The notes beneath the pieces are model-generated. The model worked only from the letters and a program-made list of their open reading frames with translations, was not told the DNA's origin and did not search any database. Shown here in pieces: positions 18,011-25,535 of a stretch of DNA of 52,612 nt (within the stretch, counting starts at the first letter, position 1; every line of letters starts with the position of its first letter). The stretch spans positions 1 through 52,612 of the forward strand of contig JADGAO010000001.1 in the NCBI GenBank assembly GCA_015231995.1. The letters are read 5' to 3'. This DNA is from Nitrospinota bacterium. GTDB taxonomy: Bacteria; Nitrospinota_A; UBA7883; JACRLM01. A program made the translations under genes and the position numbers.

Positions 18011-18012
18011 CT

Positions 18013-19005
18013 TCACTTATCCTCCTCGATTATATCCGAACTCTTTGGCGCGAATCGCTTCTTCCACTGCTCCAGGCATTGCTCTGCGAGCTTCTTTGCG
18101 TCTCCACCAGGCTGGCTCAAAGCGATTCTTCGTAACACGTCGGTTCCAAAGTCTTCAATCTCCGCAAAGCTAATTCCTCTCAAACTTTGGGACAGACTGC
18201 GCGGCGATAGCCCTAAAGCATGGCCCGTGCGTTTCTCGAACCGCCTAAACCATTCCTCTATCTGGCCTTGCTTGGGAGGTGGTAATTCCAGGCGAATTTG
18301 AAATCGGCGCCATACCGCACGGTCGAGCAATTCCGGATGGTTGCTGGCCGCAACCACGACGACGTAACTTGGAAGAGCGTCAACCTGAAGCAGTAACGAG
18401 CTGACAACCCGCTTGATCTCTCCAGTTTCATGGATATCACCCCGCTCCTTGCCTACCACGTCGAATTCATCGAAGAACAAAACGCATTGCCGCGACCGGG
18501 CATGTTCAAAGACTTGCCCTATGCGTTGCGCGGTTTCTCCGAGATAGCTCCCGATGACCGCTTCATAGCGCACTACAAGCAATGGAGCATTTATAGCGTC
18601 GGCGATTGCCTCAGCCAAAGAGGTCTTTCCATTTCCAGGAGGCCCCGCCAACAGCACCCTGTTTCGAGGCTCCAGATTGTATGAACGGAGTAGATCAGCC
18701 CGATGTTGCTCTTCAACCAGTTCACGCACGGCCTTTTCCGCCTCTTGGGGCAGTATCAAGTCCTCAATGTGCCGTCCGGGGATCAGCTCGGCTACAAGCG
18801 GAACAGAAAGAGGCCGGGCCTGCGGCGCGAGAGTCCGGGAACGACCGTTATTGCCCTGAAGTTGGGCAATGAGCCGATCAGCTAAAATAGCGTGGTTTTT
18901 TGCCCTCTCATCGGAAGCCAGCGCTTCCACGGTCTTTTGAAACTGAGCCATGTCTCCTTTGGCTCCAGCTCTTACCAGATTCAGAATTAAGTCCGAACGT
19001 GCCAT
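18013..19005 (-). CDS. ietA: AAA+ ATPase of an IetAS-type defence pair
   Basis: 330 residues. Walker A is GPPGNGKTS (121-129), Walker B LFFDEFD (176-182), sensor 1 around AASNHPE (about 220-225) and an arginine-finger-like RAVWRRF. The first 110 residues are helical. The fold is that of classic AAA+ proteins of the ClpX/FtsH/ATAD family type. The coupled downstream S8 protease suggests a sensor or unfoldase that feeds or unleashes it. The gene follows a tiny coupled ORF after hsdS and is probably part of the same transcript. Confidence 0.82.
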   Translation of the reverse strand: MARSDLILNLVRAGAKGDMAQFQKTVEALASDERAKNHAILADRLIAQLQGNNGRSRTLAPQARPLSVPLVAELIPGRHIEDLILPQEAEKAVRELVEEQHRADLLRSYNLEPRNRVLLAGPPGNGKTSLAEAIADAINAPLLVVRYEAVIGSYLGETAQRIGQVFEHARSRQCVLFFDEFDVVGKERGDIHETGEIKRVVSSLLLQVDALPSYVVVVAASNHPELLDRAVWRRFQIRLELPPPKQGQIEEWFRRFEKRTGHALGLSPRSLSQSLRGISFAEIEDFGTDVLRRIALSQPGGDAKKLAEQCLEQWKKRFAPKSSDIIEEDK

Positions 19006-19019
19006 TATAGTTTTCCTGG

Positions 19020-19142
19020 TTAAACTTCCTGCGCCGCCACTTCGCTGGTTTGGCGCACATCAATCCCCCCAATAGCGGCGGAAAGAATAATTATATTGGA
19101 ATCGTTTTCAGGTTCGTCCCCAATGAAAGCGATAATATTCAT
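19020..19142 (-). CDS. 40-residue ORF, possible remnant of an HsdS C-terminus
   Basis: ATG 19142 overlaps the hsdS stop codon (ATGA), and the ORF ends 14 bases before ietA. The middle reads ILSAAIGGIDVRQ, close to the HsdS segment IISAAVTGKIDVRS encoded at about 19770-19830. The DNA also aligns loosely (CGCACATCAAT is shared). It could be the leftover end of an earlier hsdS allele, or a short linker peptide that keeps ribosomes moving to ietA. No function is claimed. Confidence 0.5.
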   Translation of the reverse strand: MNIIAFIGDEPENDSNIIILSAAIGGIDVRQTSEVAAQEV

Positions 19143-21115
19143 TTAACACCTCGCACACGTGTTAGGCGGCCTTTCCCTCTTGGCGTTAGCCCCTTATCTC
19201 TCATCCAGTTTAAGGCTCTCTGTAACCTGTCTTCATCAAATCTGTTTTTGCTTTCGTGCCAGTTCTCCCGCACTTCTTTAATTATGTCGTTATCCGAGAA
19301 TCTGGTTCCATTAAGTAGAAGATCGTTCCACGCGGCGAAAAGCGTTGCCACTATTTCCACTCGCTCTGTATTTAAACTGCGAAGCAACTCAATGATTGCA
19401 TATATCTGATCCCGCATATCAGCCCAATATCTGTCGAAGTATTTGGCATGTTTCCCAGCTTCAGCCAACGGAATGTAATATGTACGCTCCCCTTCTTTCT
19501 TCGCCTTATACCATTTGGCTTTTTCCATCTGACTTTCGATAGATCGCAACATCTGGTTGTCAAAAGGCCCTGCGGCTTGACGCTGAAAATTCCCGTCCAA
19601 ATCTATCCCAAGATGGTTTTCGTACAGATAAATGATTTTCTCGAATTTAACGCGCCCGAACGTGGGTTCTTTGTGAAGTTTATGAACAATCTCCGCCCCC
19701 AGTACGGCTCTTTTAAACTCCGGCGGAGCTTGGCGTTGCGCATGATGCTCAACTAGCTTTAGACCGCTTCGCACATCAATTTTCCCAGTTACCGCCGCAG
19801 AGATGATGGCGGAGCGGTATTCCTTCAGCTTTTCGATGGATTCTCGAACCTTCTCTATCAATCCATCAATCCGCGCCGTCTCCCGGTCAAGAAACGCGGC
19901 AATGGTGCGCTGTTCGACAAGGGGCGGAACTCCAATCATAAGATTTGCATACTTATCAGCACTAACGTTCTGAATCGTGGCTTGGATAAAACTGTTGTTG
20001 AGCCAGTTCCAATAGACGCTTGAACGGGCAAAGTAGGCGGCAAATTGAGCAAACATTTGTTTAGGGGAAAATCGAGCGCGAATTAGATAACCAGCATATG
20101 CCGCACGCCCCCATGACTCCCGGTAGAGAAAGGTCTTGCCGACCGTGGCACCGCTTCTCGCAAAAAGCAAATCACCTTCCTTAAGTAAATACGGTCGCGC
20201 AACATCCTCTTGAAGAGATTTGAGTGTGTCCTCGCGGAGCAGACCTTCTTCGTTTACATCAGTGATGCGAACATAGCGAGGCAAGTCCGGGTCATCCAGT
20301 TCTGCAACCTCATTCGCCCCATATTTCAGTGGTTCGACCAAGAGAAACTTCAAACGTTTCGTCTCCCAATGCTCCGGTATCTCGCCCAGCCATTCAACGC
20401 CGGATGGTTTCATCTTGGCGCTAGGGTTGAGGCCTTTGGTGACAGCGTGGCTGATGAGGGCTGTGCGCTTTTCCCTCAACAATTCAATCTGCCGCTCTTT
20501 CTTCTCTATCAACCCATCAATCCGCGCCGTCTCCCGGTCAAGAAACGCGGCAATGGCGTGTTGTTCGACGAGGGGAGGGACAAGAAAGATTGCGTTTTCT
20601 AATCCATATTTGCCCAAACCATATCGAGTAATTCCCGTAGCTTCTACTCGAAATTGGTCATTTATACCTCGCGCCACAAAAGCACGAAACAAATACCTCC
20701 CATCCATGCAATCAGAATGTGGGCGAATATGGGCGAGGTGATATCCGCAAAGCACGTTATCAAAATGCTCATCGACATAGGCTGGAACTGCAATGTCTGC
20801 CCATTCTTCAGAATCCTTTGTGATAAGCACGTCGCCTCTCTTGATCGTAAAACGACGTATTTCTTCTTTTGTTGCCGTTGCATTCATGAAGTCAATATCG
20901 GAGGTTATGCTGTCGTTGTAGTAAACGTCAACGTAGTTGCAAAGGCGCACTGGAAGCTCGCCTTCCAGTGTGTGCTTATTGACACTGCTGAAGTTGACAG
21001 TGGCAATACGTTTCAGCCTGAGCACTTTCCAATGCTCCGGTATCTCGCCTAGCCATTCGATGGATGACCGCCCACGCTTTAGATACTGCAATTTAGGCAT
21101 AAAAAGAGCGGCCAC
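19139..21115 (-). CDS. hsdS: Type I restriction specificity subunit with C-terminal extra domain
   Basis: 658 residues, well above the usual 400-450. Two target-recognition domains each start with WLGEIPEHW (about 21 and 242), and each is followed by the conserved helix FLDRETARIDGLIEK (191-205 and 408-422), which sets the spacing of the two half-sites. Residues 450-658 are an added domain (KFEKIIYLYENHLGID, AAGPFDNQML) that resembles the Panacea/SocA-like (DUF4065) layout. That resemblance is an inference. The start is uncertain: GTG 21115 or ATG 21100, neither with a strong ribosome site. The subunit sets which sequence is methylated or cut. Confidence 0.9.
   Translation of the reverse strand: MAALFMPKLQYLKRGRSSIEWLGEIPEHWKVLRLKRIATVNFSSVNKHTLEGELPVRLCNYVDVYYNDSITSDIDFMNATATKEEIRRFTIKRGDVLITKDSEEWADIAVPAYVDEHFDNVLCGYHLAHIRPHSDCMDGRYLFRAFVARGINDQFRVEATGITRYGLGKYGLENAIFLVPPLVEQHAIAAFLDRETARIDGLIEKKERQIELLREKRTALISHAVTKGLNPSAKMKPSGVEWLGEIPEHWETKRLKFLLVEPLKYGANEVAELDDPDLPRYVRITDVNEEGLLREDTLKSLQEDVARPYLLKEGDLLFARSGATVGKTFLYRESWGRAAYAGYLIRARFSPKQMFAQFAAYFARSSVYWNWLNNSFIQATIQNVSADKYANLMIGVPPLVEQRTIAAFLDRETARIDGLIEKVRESIEKLKEYRSAIISAAVTGKIDVRSGLKLVEHHAQRQAPPEFKRAVLGAEIVHKLHKEPTFGRVKFEKIIYLYENHLGIDLDGNFQRQAAGPFDNQMLRSIESQMEKAKWYKAKKEGERTYYIPLAEAGKHAKYFDRYWADMRDQIYAIIELLRSLNTERVEIVATLFAAWNDLLLNGTRFSDNDIIKEVRENWHESKNRFDEDRLQRALNWMRDKGLTPRGKGRLTRVRGVK
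19850..20556. repeat. 56-bp direct repeat pair within hsdS
   Basis: 19850-19905 and 20501-20556 differ at a single base. They encode the two central helices of HsdS. Such near-identical DNA lets recombination swap or delete one recognition domain, a known route by which type I systems change specificity. Confidence 0.75.
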
Positions 21116-21148
21116 AAGATGTTCTACGTGTTTGACGCAAAGTTAGCA

Positions 21149-21253
21149 TCACTCCCCCTTCGTAATGGTCTCATTGGGTGGAGGAGGTGGAGGAGGAGGC
21201 TTTCCAGCCTGCCCAGCATCGTTGCCAGATTGATTTCCATTCTTATGTGTCAT
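21149..21253 (-). CDS. 34-residue proline-rich peptide, unknown
   Basis: The ORF reads MTHKNGNQSGNDAGQAGK, then eight prolines, then NETITKGE. It has an excellent ribosome site (AAGGAG, 7 bases before ATG 21253), which is the main reason to accept so short a gene. It shares the pattern DAG-x-x-GK followed by a proline run and PPN with the 57-residue ORF upstream, so the two look like paralogues. The proline run is encoded by a GGA-type repeat (21180-21200) that may vary in length. It lies between the membrane-protein gene and hsdS on the same strand. No function is known to me. Confidence 0.55.
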   Translation of the reverse strand: MTHKNGNQSGNDAGQAGKPPPPPPPPNETITKGE

Positions 21254-21336
21254 TTCCAGACTCCTTGAATCGTTAAAATCTAACGGAAGAAAGCTTATTT
21301 CCACGCCCCGATCATGACAGCCGAAGCAAGCGACCT

Positions 21337-21510
21337 TTATTTGGCTTTATCGCCAGAAACATCCTTAATGATCGTAATGTTGTCCGAATTCGGTTTTTCC
21401 ACATAAGTTGCCATCTTATTTGGAGGCGGGGAGGGTGGTGTCCCTTTCCCTGCATCCTTGGTTGACGCAGTGCTTGTTGGTGGTGTAGGTTTATTCTTTT
21501 CGTCGGTCAT
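21337..21510 (-). CDS. 57-residue proline-rich protein, unknown
   Basis: Starts MTDEKNKPTPPTSTAS, then KDAGKGTPPSPPPNK and a tail with NITIIKDVSGDKAK. ATG 21510 has AGGGG 8 bases upstream. A second in-frame ATG at 21516 overlaps the stop of the membrane-protein gene (ATGA), so translation is coupled either way. It is hydrophilic, has no Cys and is predicted disordered apart from the short C-terminal strand. It resembles the 34-residue peptide gene downstream. The pairing with a membrane protein suggests they act together, but that is inference. Confidence 0.6.
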   Translation of the reverse strand: MTDEKNKPTPPTSTASTKDAGKGTPPSPPPNKMATYVEKPNSDNITIIKDVSGDKAK

Positions 21511-21512
21511 AG

Positions 21513-22136
21513 TCATATCCCCTGAACTTTCATAATGAAATAAAAGAAGGCCTGCATAGCTATTGCAACAAGTGCTATACCAGATGCCAGTACAGAGTCC
21601 TGAAAAGCCTTCCTTCGTCTTTCGTTGATTTCCGCATTTCTTGGTTGAGCTTCAACTAAACGCTCACAGAGATTATGGAGCATCGCTACATCCGGATCAA
21701 CGCGGTTACTGGACTCGCTGTTTTCTTTGTTGTCCTTCAAATAATTCTGATAACCCTTCTGCCAATTATGCCAAACGTCCATATTGGCCAAGGTCTTATA
21801 TTGGCGCGGGTAAATGCAATAAAAGAGAGAAGCTACGCTAACAAGCAACAATACTATCGCAACCAGTGAGGAAAAGAGGTAGGTAAATTTAATAACTGAC
21901 ATACAGCAATCAGCGCTCATAAAACAAGATTTCACAATATCTATCCGCCCCAAAGCAACGATAACGCCGCCAAGCAGTGGAACGGCTACCAACATGACAC
22001 CGGATTTTTGGTATATTTTATCAGCCTCATCCATATCGCGTTTATACTGGTCGTAACATAAATCATAGAAGATTCTGCTCATTCCGTGATTTCTCCCAGC
22101 ATCATGACAATTTACTTCTTGCTTATTTTCCATCAT
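21513..22136 (-). CDS. Membrane protein with three predicted helices, SLATT-like layout
   Basis: 207 residues. A charged N-terminal helix is followed by two membrane segments (about 46-66 and 85-110, the second LVAIVLLLVSVASLFYCIY), a hydrophilic helical middle with NAEINERRRKAF, and a third hydrophobic helix (about 183-204) at the C-terminus. Short membrane proteins of this layout (SLATT and relatives) act as membrane-damaging effectors in several defence systems; that is a resemblance in layout, not a shown homology. The gene overlaps the 52-residue gene before it and the proline-rich gene after it. Confidence 0.7.
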   Translation of the reverse strand: MMENKQEVNCHDAGRNHGMSRIFYDLCYDQYKRDMDEADKIYQKSGVMLVAVPLLGGVIVALGRIDIVKSCFMSADCCMSVIKFTYLFSSLVAIVLLLVSVASLFYCIYPRQYKTLANMDVWHNWQKGYQNYLKDNKENSESSNRVDPDVAMLHNLCERLVEAQPRNAEINERRRKAFQDSVLASGIALVAIAMQAFFYFIMKVQGI

Positions 22137-22281
22137 CAGGTTCCCCGGCTTGGTTGTCCAGCGTCATTTGTGAACGGGCAATAGCCTCGCATTGAACAGG
22201 AGCAACAGAGCACTGCTCCCGTATCTCTCCCGCCCATTTAGCGCCGGAGAGATTATTGGCTGAATAGGATTTTCGGTTCAT
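22123..22281 (-). CDS. 52-residue ORF coupled to abiF, unknown
   Basis: ATG 22281 overlaps the abiF stop codon (ATGA), and its own stop lies 14 bases inside the start of the membrane-protein gene. That double overlap is the argument for a real gene. It has two Cys, a short basic N-terminus (MNRKSYSANNLSGAKWAGEI) and an acidic tail. I recognise no family. The segment GAKWAGEIREQC recalls the WxGEIxxxW motif at the start of HsdS recognition domains, so it could be debris of an hsdS gene. Confidence 0.5.
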   Translation of the reverse strand: MNRKSYSANNLSGAKWAGEIREQCSVAPVQCEAIARSQMTLDNQAGEPDDGK

Positions 22282-23192
22282 GAAACATCGCTCCAGATGG
22301 GCAAGGATTCCCACTTATCAGGAAATCCCATGTCGGATGGATTCACTCTCTTGAAATCCCCAATAAACGTTTTAACCCGCTGTGGCCAAGTGGTGGATGG
22401 GCTGATAATCTTGAGCAGATAGGCAAGCATCGTCAGCGTGTTGTAAATCCTATATTTCGCATCCTCATGCCTATTGAAGCATCCGCTAATATCGTTTGGG
22501 TGGTCAGGGATTTTCATCGTTATTGTCAAATGGCGGTTCCATAGGCGGCCATGATGCGCCGAAATATTCCTGACGTGGTTAAGGTGGTGAACGAAGGAGT
22601 TGAGCGCCTTTTCGTCCAGGTTGTACGTCTTTGAAATGGCCTGCCTATCGCTTCGCTGACGAATGACTTGATACCACTTTGCCAAGTCCCCGAAAGAGAG
22701 AATCTCGAAAGCTGACCAGATTGGCGGAAAAGCAGGCTCGGTGTACTTATTCCGGTAGTGTTCTATAAAAGTCTCTTTGCTTTCTCCAAGGTTCGCTTTC
22801 AGTTGCTCGACGCACTTTGAGTAGGTTTCAGGTTTTTTAAAAATGGTTTGGTTTAGATACGCATGGCTTCCATGTTTGGCCGCCAGGTGATTAACGAGCA
22901 TTGAACGGAAAGAAACCTCGAACCGCTCCACGGCCTCAAGAACCAGCAAGCGAAGTTTTCTATCCAGTACGTACAATTCCACCACATCGTCAAATGTGGA
23001 GCCTTCCGCAAACCTGTGGTCATCTTCTTCGCCGGAAGGCATTTCCAAAGTAAACCAATAAATCCTGAGCCTATAGTAGTTAATGTGAGTAAGATATCTG
23101 TAGGCTTTGGGCCGATCCGGGACGTGAAGACCGCGCCGCATGAGGAGGTCTATTTGTTCATCTATTGACAGGGGAGGCTTAGAGTATTTCAC
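22278..23192 (-). CDS. abiF: Abi_2 family (AbiD/AbiF) abortive-infection HEPN protein
   Basis: 304 residues. It matches the Abi_2 layout: an N-terminal SIDEQIDLLMRRGL segment, LTHINYYRLRIYW, then ELYVLDRKLRLLVLEAVERFE, and near the C-terminus HVRNISAHHGRLWNR. The last contains the HEPN RNase motif R-x4-H (R208, H213). Family members cause growth arrest or death during phage infection, probably by cutting RNA. The start is a GTG at 23192 with AGGGGG just upstream. A strong hairpin with a U-rich tail and its own promoter-like sequence precede it, as expected for the abiF RNA reported upstream of such genes. Confidence 0.85.
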   Translation of the reverse strand: MKYSKPPLSIDEQIDLLMRRGLHVPDRPKAYRYLTHINYYRLRIYWFTLEMPSGEEDDHRFAEGSTFDDVVELYVLDRKLRLLVLEAVERFEVSFRSMLVNHLAAKHGSHAYLNQTIFKKPETYSKCVEQLKANLGESKETFIEHYRNKYTEPAFPPIWSAFEILSFGDLAKWYQVIRQRSDRQAISKTYNLDEKALNSFVHHLNHVRNISAHHGRLWNRHLTITMKIPDHPNDISGCFNRHEDAKYRIYNTLTMLAYLLKIISPSTTWPQRVKTFIGDFKRVNPSDMGFPDKWESLPIWSDVS

Positions 23193-23204
23193 AAAGCCCC
23201 CTGA

Positions 23205-23279
23205 AAAAAATAAACCCGCCTGGGTGCGCTTTCCAGCGTGAGCCGGTAGAGGCGTGGCGGGTGTTTTTCTGTATCCTTA
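23205..23279 (-). ncRNA. Candidate structured RNA upstream of abiF
   Basis: On the minus strand ACCCGCC (23256-23262) pairs with GGCGGGT (23214-23220), enclosing about 35 bases that contain a small CGCT-GGAA-AGCG hairpin. A U-rich run (23204-23213) follows, so the whole ends like an intrinsic terminator just before the abiF start. A promoter-like sequence lies just upstream. A conserved abiF RNA motif upstream of Abi_2 genes has been described. I infer this is a member, possibly an antitoxin or attenuator, but could not compare it with the model. A simple terminator is the alternative. Confidence 0.5.
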
Positions 23280-23284
23280 AGGTT

Positions 23285-23313
23285 AAGTTAACAATCATTT
23301 TGAGTTTAGTCAA
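23285..23313 (-). promoter_or_regulatory. Possible promoter for the abiF RNA
   Basis: TTGACT (23308-23313) and TAACTT (23285-23290) are exactly 17 bases apart on the minus strand. The -35 box is good and the -10 weak. The predicted start (about 23278) is just before the hairpin. Confidence 0.45.
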
Positions 23314-23316
23314 TAG

Positions 23317-23526
23317 GAAAGGAATCAGGGCGGCGAGATTCGTCCAGCTCAATTGTCGTATCAGTGATACGACAATCCGCTTGTCGGAAAATACTTCGGC
23401 GAACTTGAGCATATGGGCTAAGGCGGCGTAGCTAAATCCGGAGCCGTAGTTTTGAGTCAATTCTTGCGACGGCGTGGCAAGAATCTGATCTCCGTAATCG
23501 GCGGGTTTAATTGGTTTCTGGCTCAT
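23317..23526 (-). pseudogene. 5' fragment of a DUF1016/YhcG-family nuclease gene
   Basis: The first 70 residues match the DUF1016 (YhcG-type PD-(D/E)XK) pattern: YGSGFSYAALAHMLKFAE, then FSDKRIVVSLIRQLSW and LAALIP. Similarity stops there; the frame then runs on through the abiF promoter/RNA region without family features. The usual protein has over 300 residues with a C-terminal nuclease domain, which is missing. Its start overlaps the hsdM stop codon (ATGA), so an intact gene was once coupled to hsdM. The abiF unit has apparently replaced the rest. Confidence 0.65.
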
Positions 23527-25535
23527 TCCGTCACCTCCGCCAGCATATCGGCGATTTCCTTTTCAATCCGTTTAAGGTCAGTTTCGATCTCCTTCAACGG
23601 GCGTGGCGGCGTGTACTTGTAGAAATAACGGTTGACGTTGATCTCGTAGCCCACCTTTGTTTTGGACTCATCCACCCAAGCATCTGGGACATGGGGGAGA
23701 ACTTCGCGCTTGATGTATTCACCCACGTTATCTTTTAGCGGTACGTTTTCATAGTCGCGCAGTTCTACGTCTGGTTCAGGGTTGCCGTCCCTGTCGGCGC
23801 AGATATCGGCGGTATCATCGCGTTCGGAAAGCGCCATGAGGATGGCCTTGAAAAGCGGCGCTGGAACTTTCAAATCCGCATTCTTGAGTGCCTCTTTCAT
23901 CGCTTCGGAAAATTTGTCCCGGTTTTTGACAATTTCCAGCGTTGATAGCCCCTCAAGCGCTCTGATAATCGCTTCCTGAAACTCCAGCCCCTCTTCGACC
24001 TCCTTCTCGGCGGCTTTGGTGTCCTTCCGCTTCTTGCTGGTAGCGAGGTTGACGAAGGGCGTGGCCTCCTTCAGCCGTGCTATGCGTTCCTTGTCTACAG
24101 CGAAATTGAGGCGCAGGGGTCGTTCGACTGTTAAGCGGCGATAACCAAAATCGGCGTTATCGAAAATGCGTACATGCTCACCGCTCCTAAAACTCCCATA
24201 AAGCCGTGTAATGTCGTCACGCTGGCCATCGCAGATTTCGTTACGTTTATTGCCGAGGGACTTTCGCATTTTCTTGAAGAAACTCGTCCCGTCTACAAGC
24301 TGAATCTTGCCCCTGCGGTTCCGCTCTTTTCGGTTTGTGACGATCCAAAGGTATGTGTAGATACCAGTGTTGTAGAAAAGCTGGTCAGGTAGGGCAACTA
24401 TGGCCTCCAACCAATCGTTTTCGATAATCCAGCGCCGGATTTCGCTTTCGCCAGAACCGGCGGAGCCTGTGAAAAGCGGAGAGCCGTTGAAAACGATGCC
24501 GAGCCGAGTTCCACCCTCCTTCGGGTCTTTCATCTTGCTTATCATGTGCAGGAGGAAAAGAAGCGATCCGTCGTTGATCCGTGGAAGCCCGGCTCCGAAC
24601 CTGCCGCCGAAACCCTGTTCTTCATGCTCCCTCGCGATAAGATCGGCTTCAGGTTTCCACTCCACCCCAAAGGGAGGATTGGCCAGCATGTAATCAAACT
24701 TGTGATGTGGAAAATGGTCGTCTGTGAAGCTGTTGCCGAAGGCTATATGCTCGATGTCCTGCCCTTTTATCATCATGTCAGACCCGCAGATGGCGTGGGC
24801 CTGGGCGTTATAGTCCTGGCCAAAGACTTCTAGGCGGGCGTCGGGATTAAGCTCGCGCATGTACCCCTCGGCAACTGACAGCATACCCCCCGTTCCGCAC
24901 GCCGGATCGTAGAGGGTCTTGACGATCCCTTTAGTGGTGAGAATATCGCCATCGGGCATGAAGAGAAGGTTCACCATGAGGCGAATGACCTCACGCGGGG
25001 TGAAGTGGTCGCCAGCCTCTTCGTTGGACGCTTCGTTGAATCTCCTGATGAGTTCCTCGAAGATGTAGCCCATTTCGATGTTTGATACCGCGTTTGGGTG
25101 GAGGTCAATTTCACAAAACTTCGATACCACTAGATACAGGCGGTCTGCCTTGTCGAGTTTGGCGATGTGTTCCTCAAAACCGAAGTGTTCGACAATTTCA
25201 CGGGCGCGGGCGGAGAAGCCCTTGATGTAGTTGGTCAGGTTCGCGGCAATATTGTTGGGATCGCCTTTAAGTTTCTCGAAGGTGAAGCGACTGGTGTTGT
25301 AGAACGGCACACCCGTGGCGCGGCATAGAATGGGATCAACGTTCTTGACTTTTCCGCCAGCCAGTTTCTTCTGTTGTTCAAGCGCCTTTTCCTTTGTGGG
25401 TTCCAGAACACAGTCCAGCCGTCTAAGAACTGTCATGGGTAACATGATATCCTTGAACTGGTTCGGGCGATATGGCCCGCGCAGTAGATCAGCAACCGAC
25501 CAGATAAAGCTAACCTTTGCGCCGAAATTATTCAT
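23523..25535 (-). CDS. hsdM: Type I restriction-modification methyltransferase subunit
   Basis: 670 residues from ATG 25535, where MNNFGAKVSFIWSVADLL is the usual HsdM start and GAGG lies 4 bases upstream; the frame is open to 25607 but those residues look unrelated. N-terminal helical domain, then the N6-adenine methyltransferase with motif I DPACGTGGML (210-219) and motif IV LANPPFGVEW (284-293). Two HsdM and one HsdS make the methylase; HsdR adds cutting. It is the first gene of the defence operon, and the other hsd genes lie 2.4 and 8 kb downstream, split by inserted genes. Confidence 0.94.
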   Translation of the reverse strand: MNNFGAKVSFIWSVADLLRGPYRPNQFKDIMLPMTVLRRLDCVLEPTKEKALEQQKKLAGGKVKNVDPILCRATGVPFYNTSRFTFEKLKGDPNNIAANLTNYIKGFSARAREIVEHFGFEEHIAKLDKADRLYLVVSKFCEIDLHPNAVSNIEMGYIFEELIRRFNEASNEEAGDHFTPREVIRLMVNLLFMPDGDILTTKGIVKTLYDPACGTGGMLSVAEGYMRELNPDARLEVFGQDYNAQAHAICGSDMMIKGQDIEHIAFGNSFTDDHFPHHKFDYMLANPPFGVEWKPEADLIAREHEEQGFGGRFGAGLPRINDGSLLFLLHMISKMKDPKEGGTRLGIVFNGSPLFTGSAGSGESEIRRWIIENDWLEAIVALPDQLFYNTGIYTYLWIVTNRKERNRRGKIQLVDGTSFFKKMRKSLGNKRNEICDGQRDDITRLYGSFRSGEHVRIFDNADFGYRRLTVERPLRLNFAVDKERIARLKEATPFVNLATSKKRKDTKAAEKEVEEGLEFQEAIIRALEGLSTLEIVKNRDKFSEAMKEALKNADLKVPAPLFKAILMALSERDDTADICADRDGNPEPDVELRDYENVPLKDNVGEYIKREVLPHVPDAWVDESKTKVGYEINVNRYFYKYTPPRPLKEIETDLKRIEKEIADMLAEVTE

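Noticed and set aside
21180..21200. GGA-type microsatellite as a CRISPR-like or regulatory repeat
   Set aside because: It is simply the codons of the proline run in the 34-residue ORF. No repeat-spacer structure was seen anywhere in the window.
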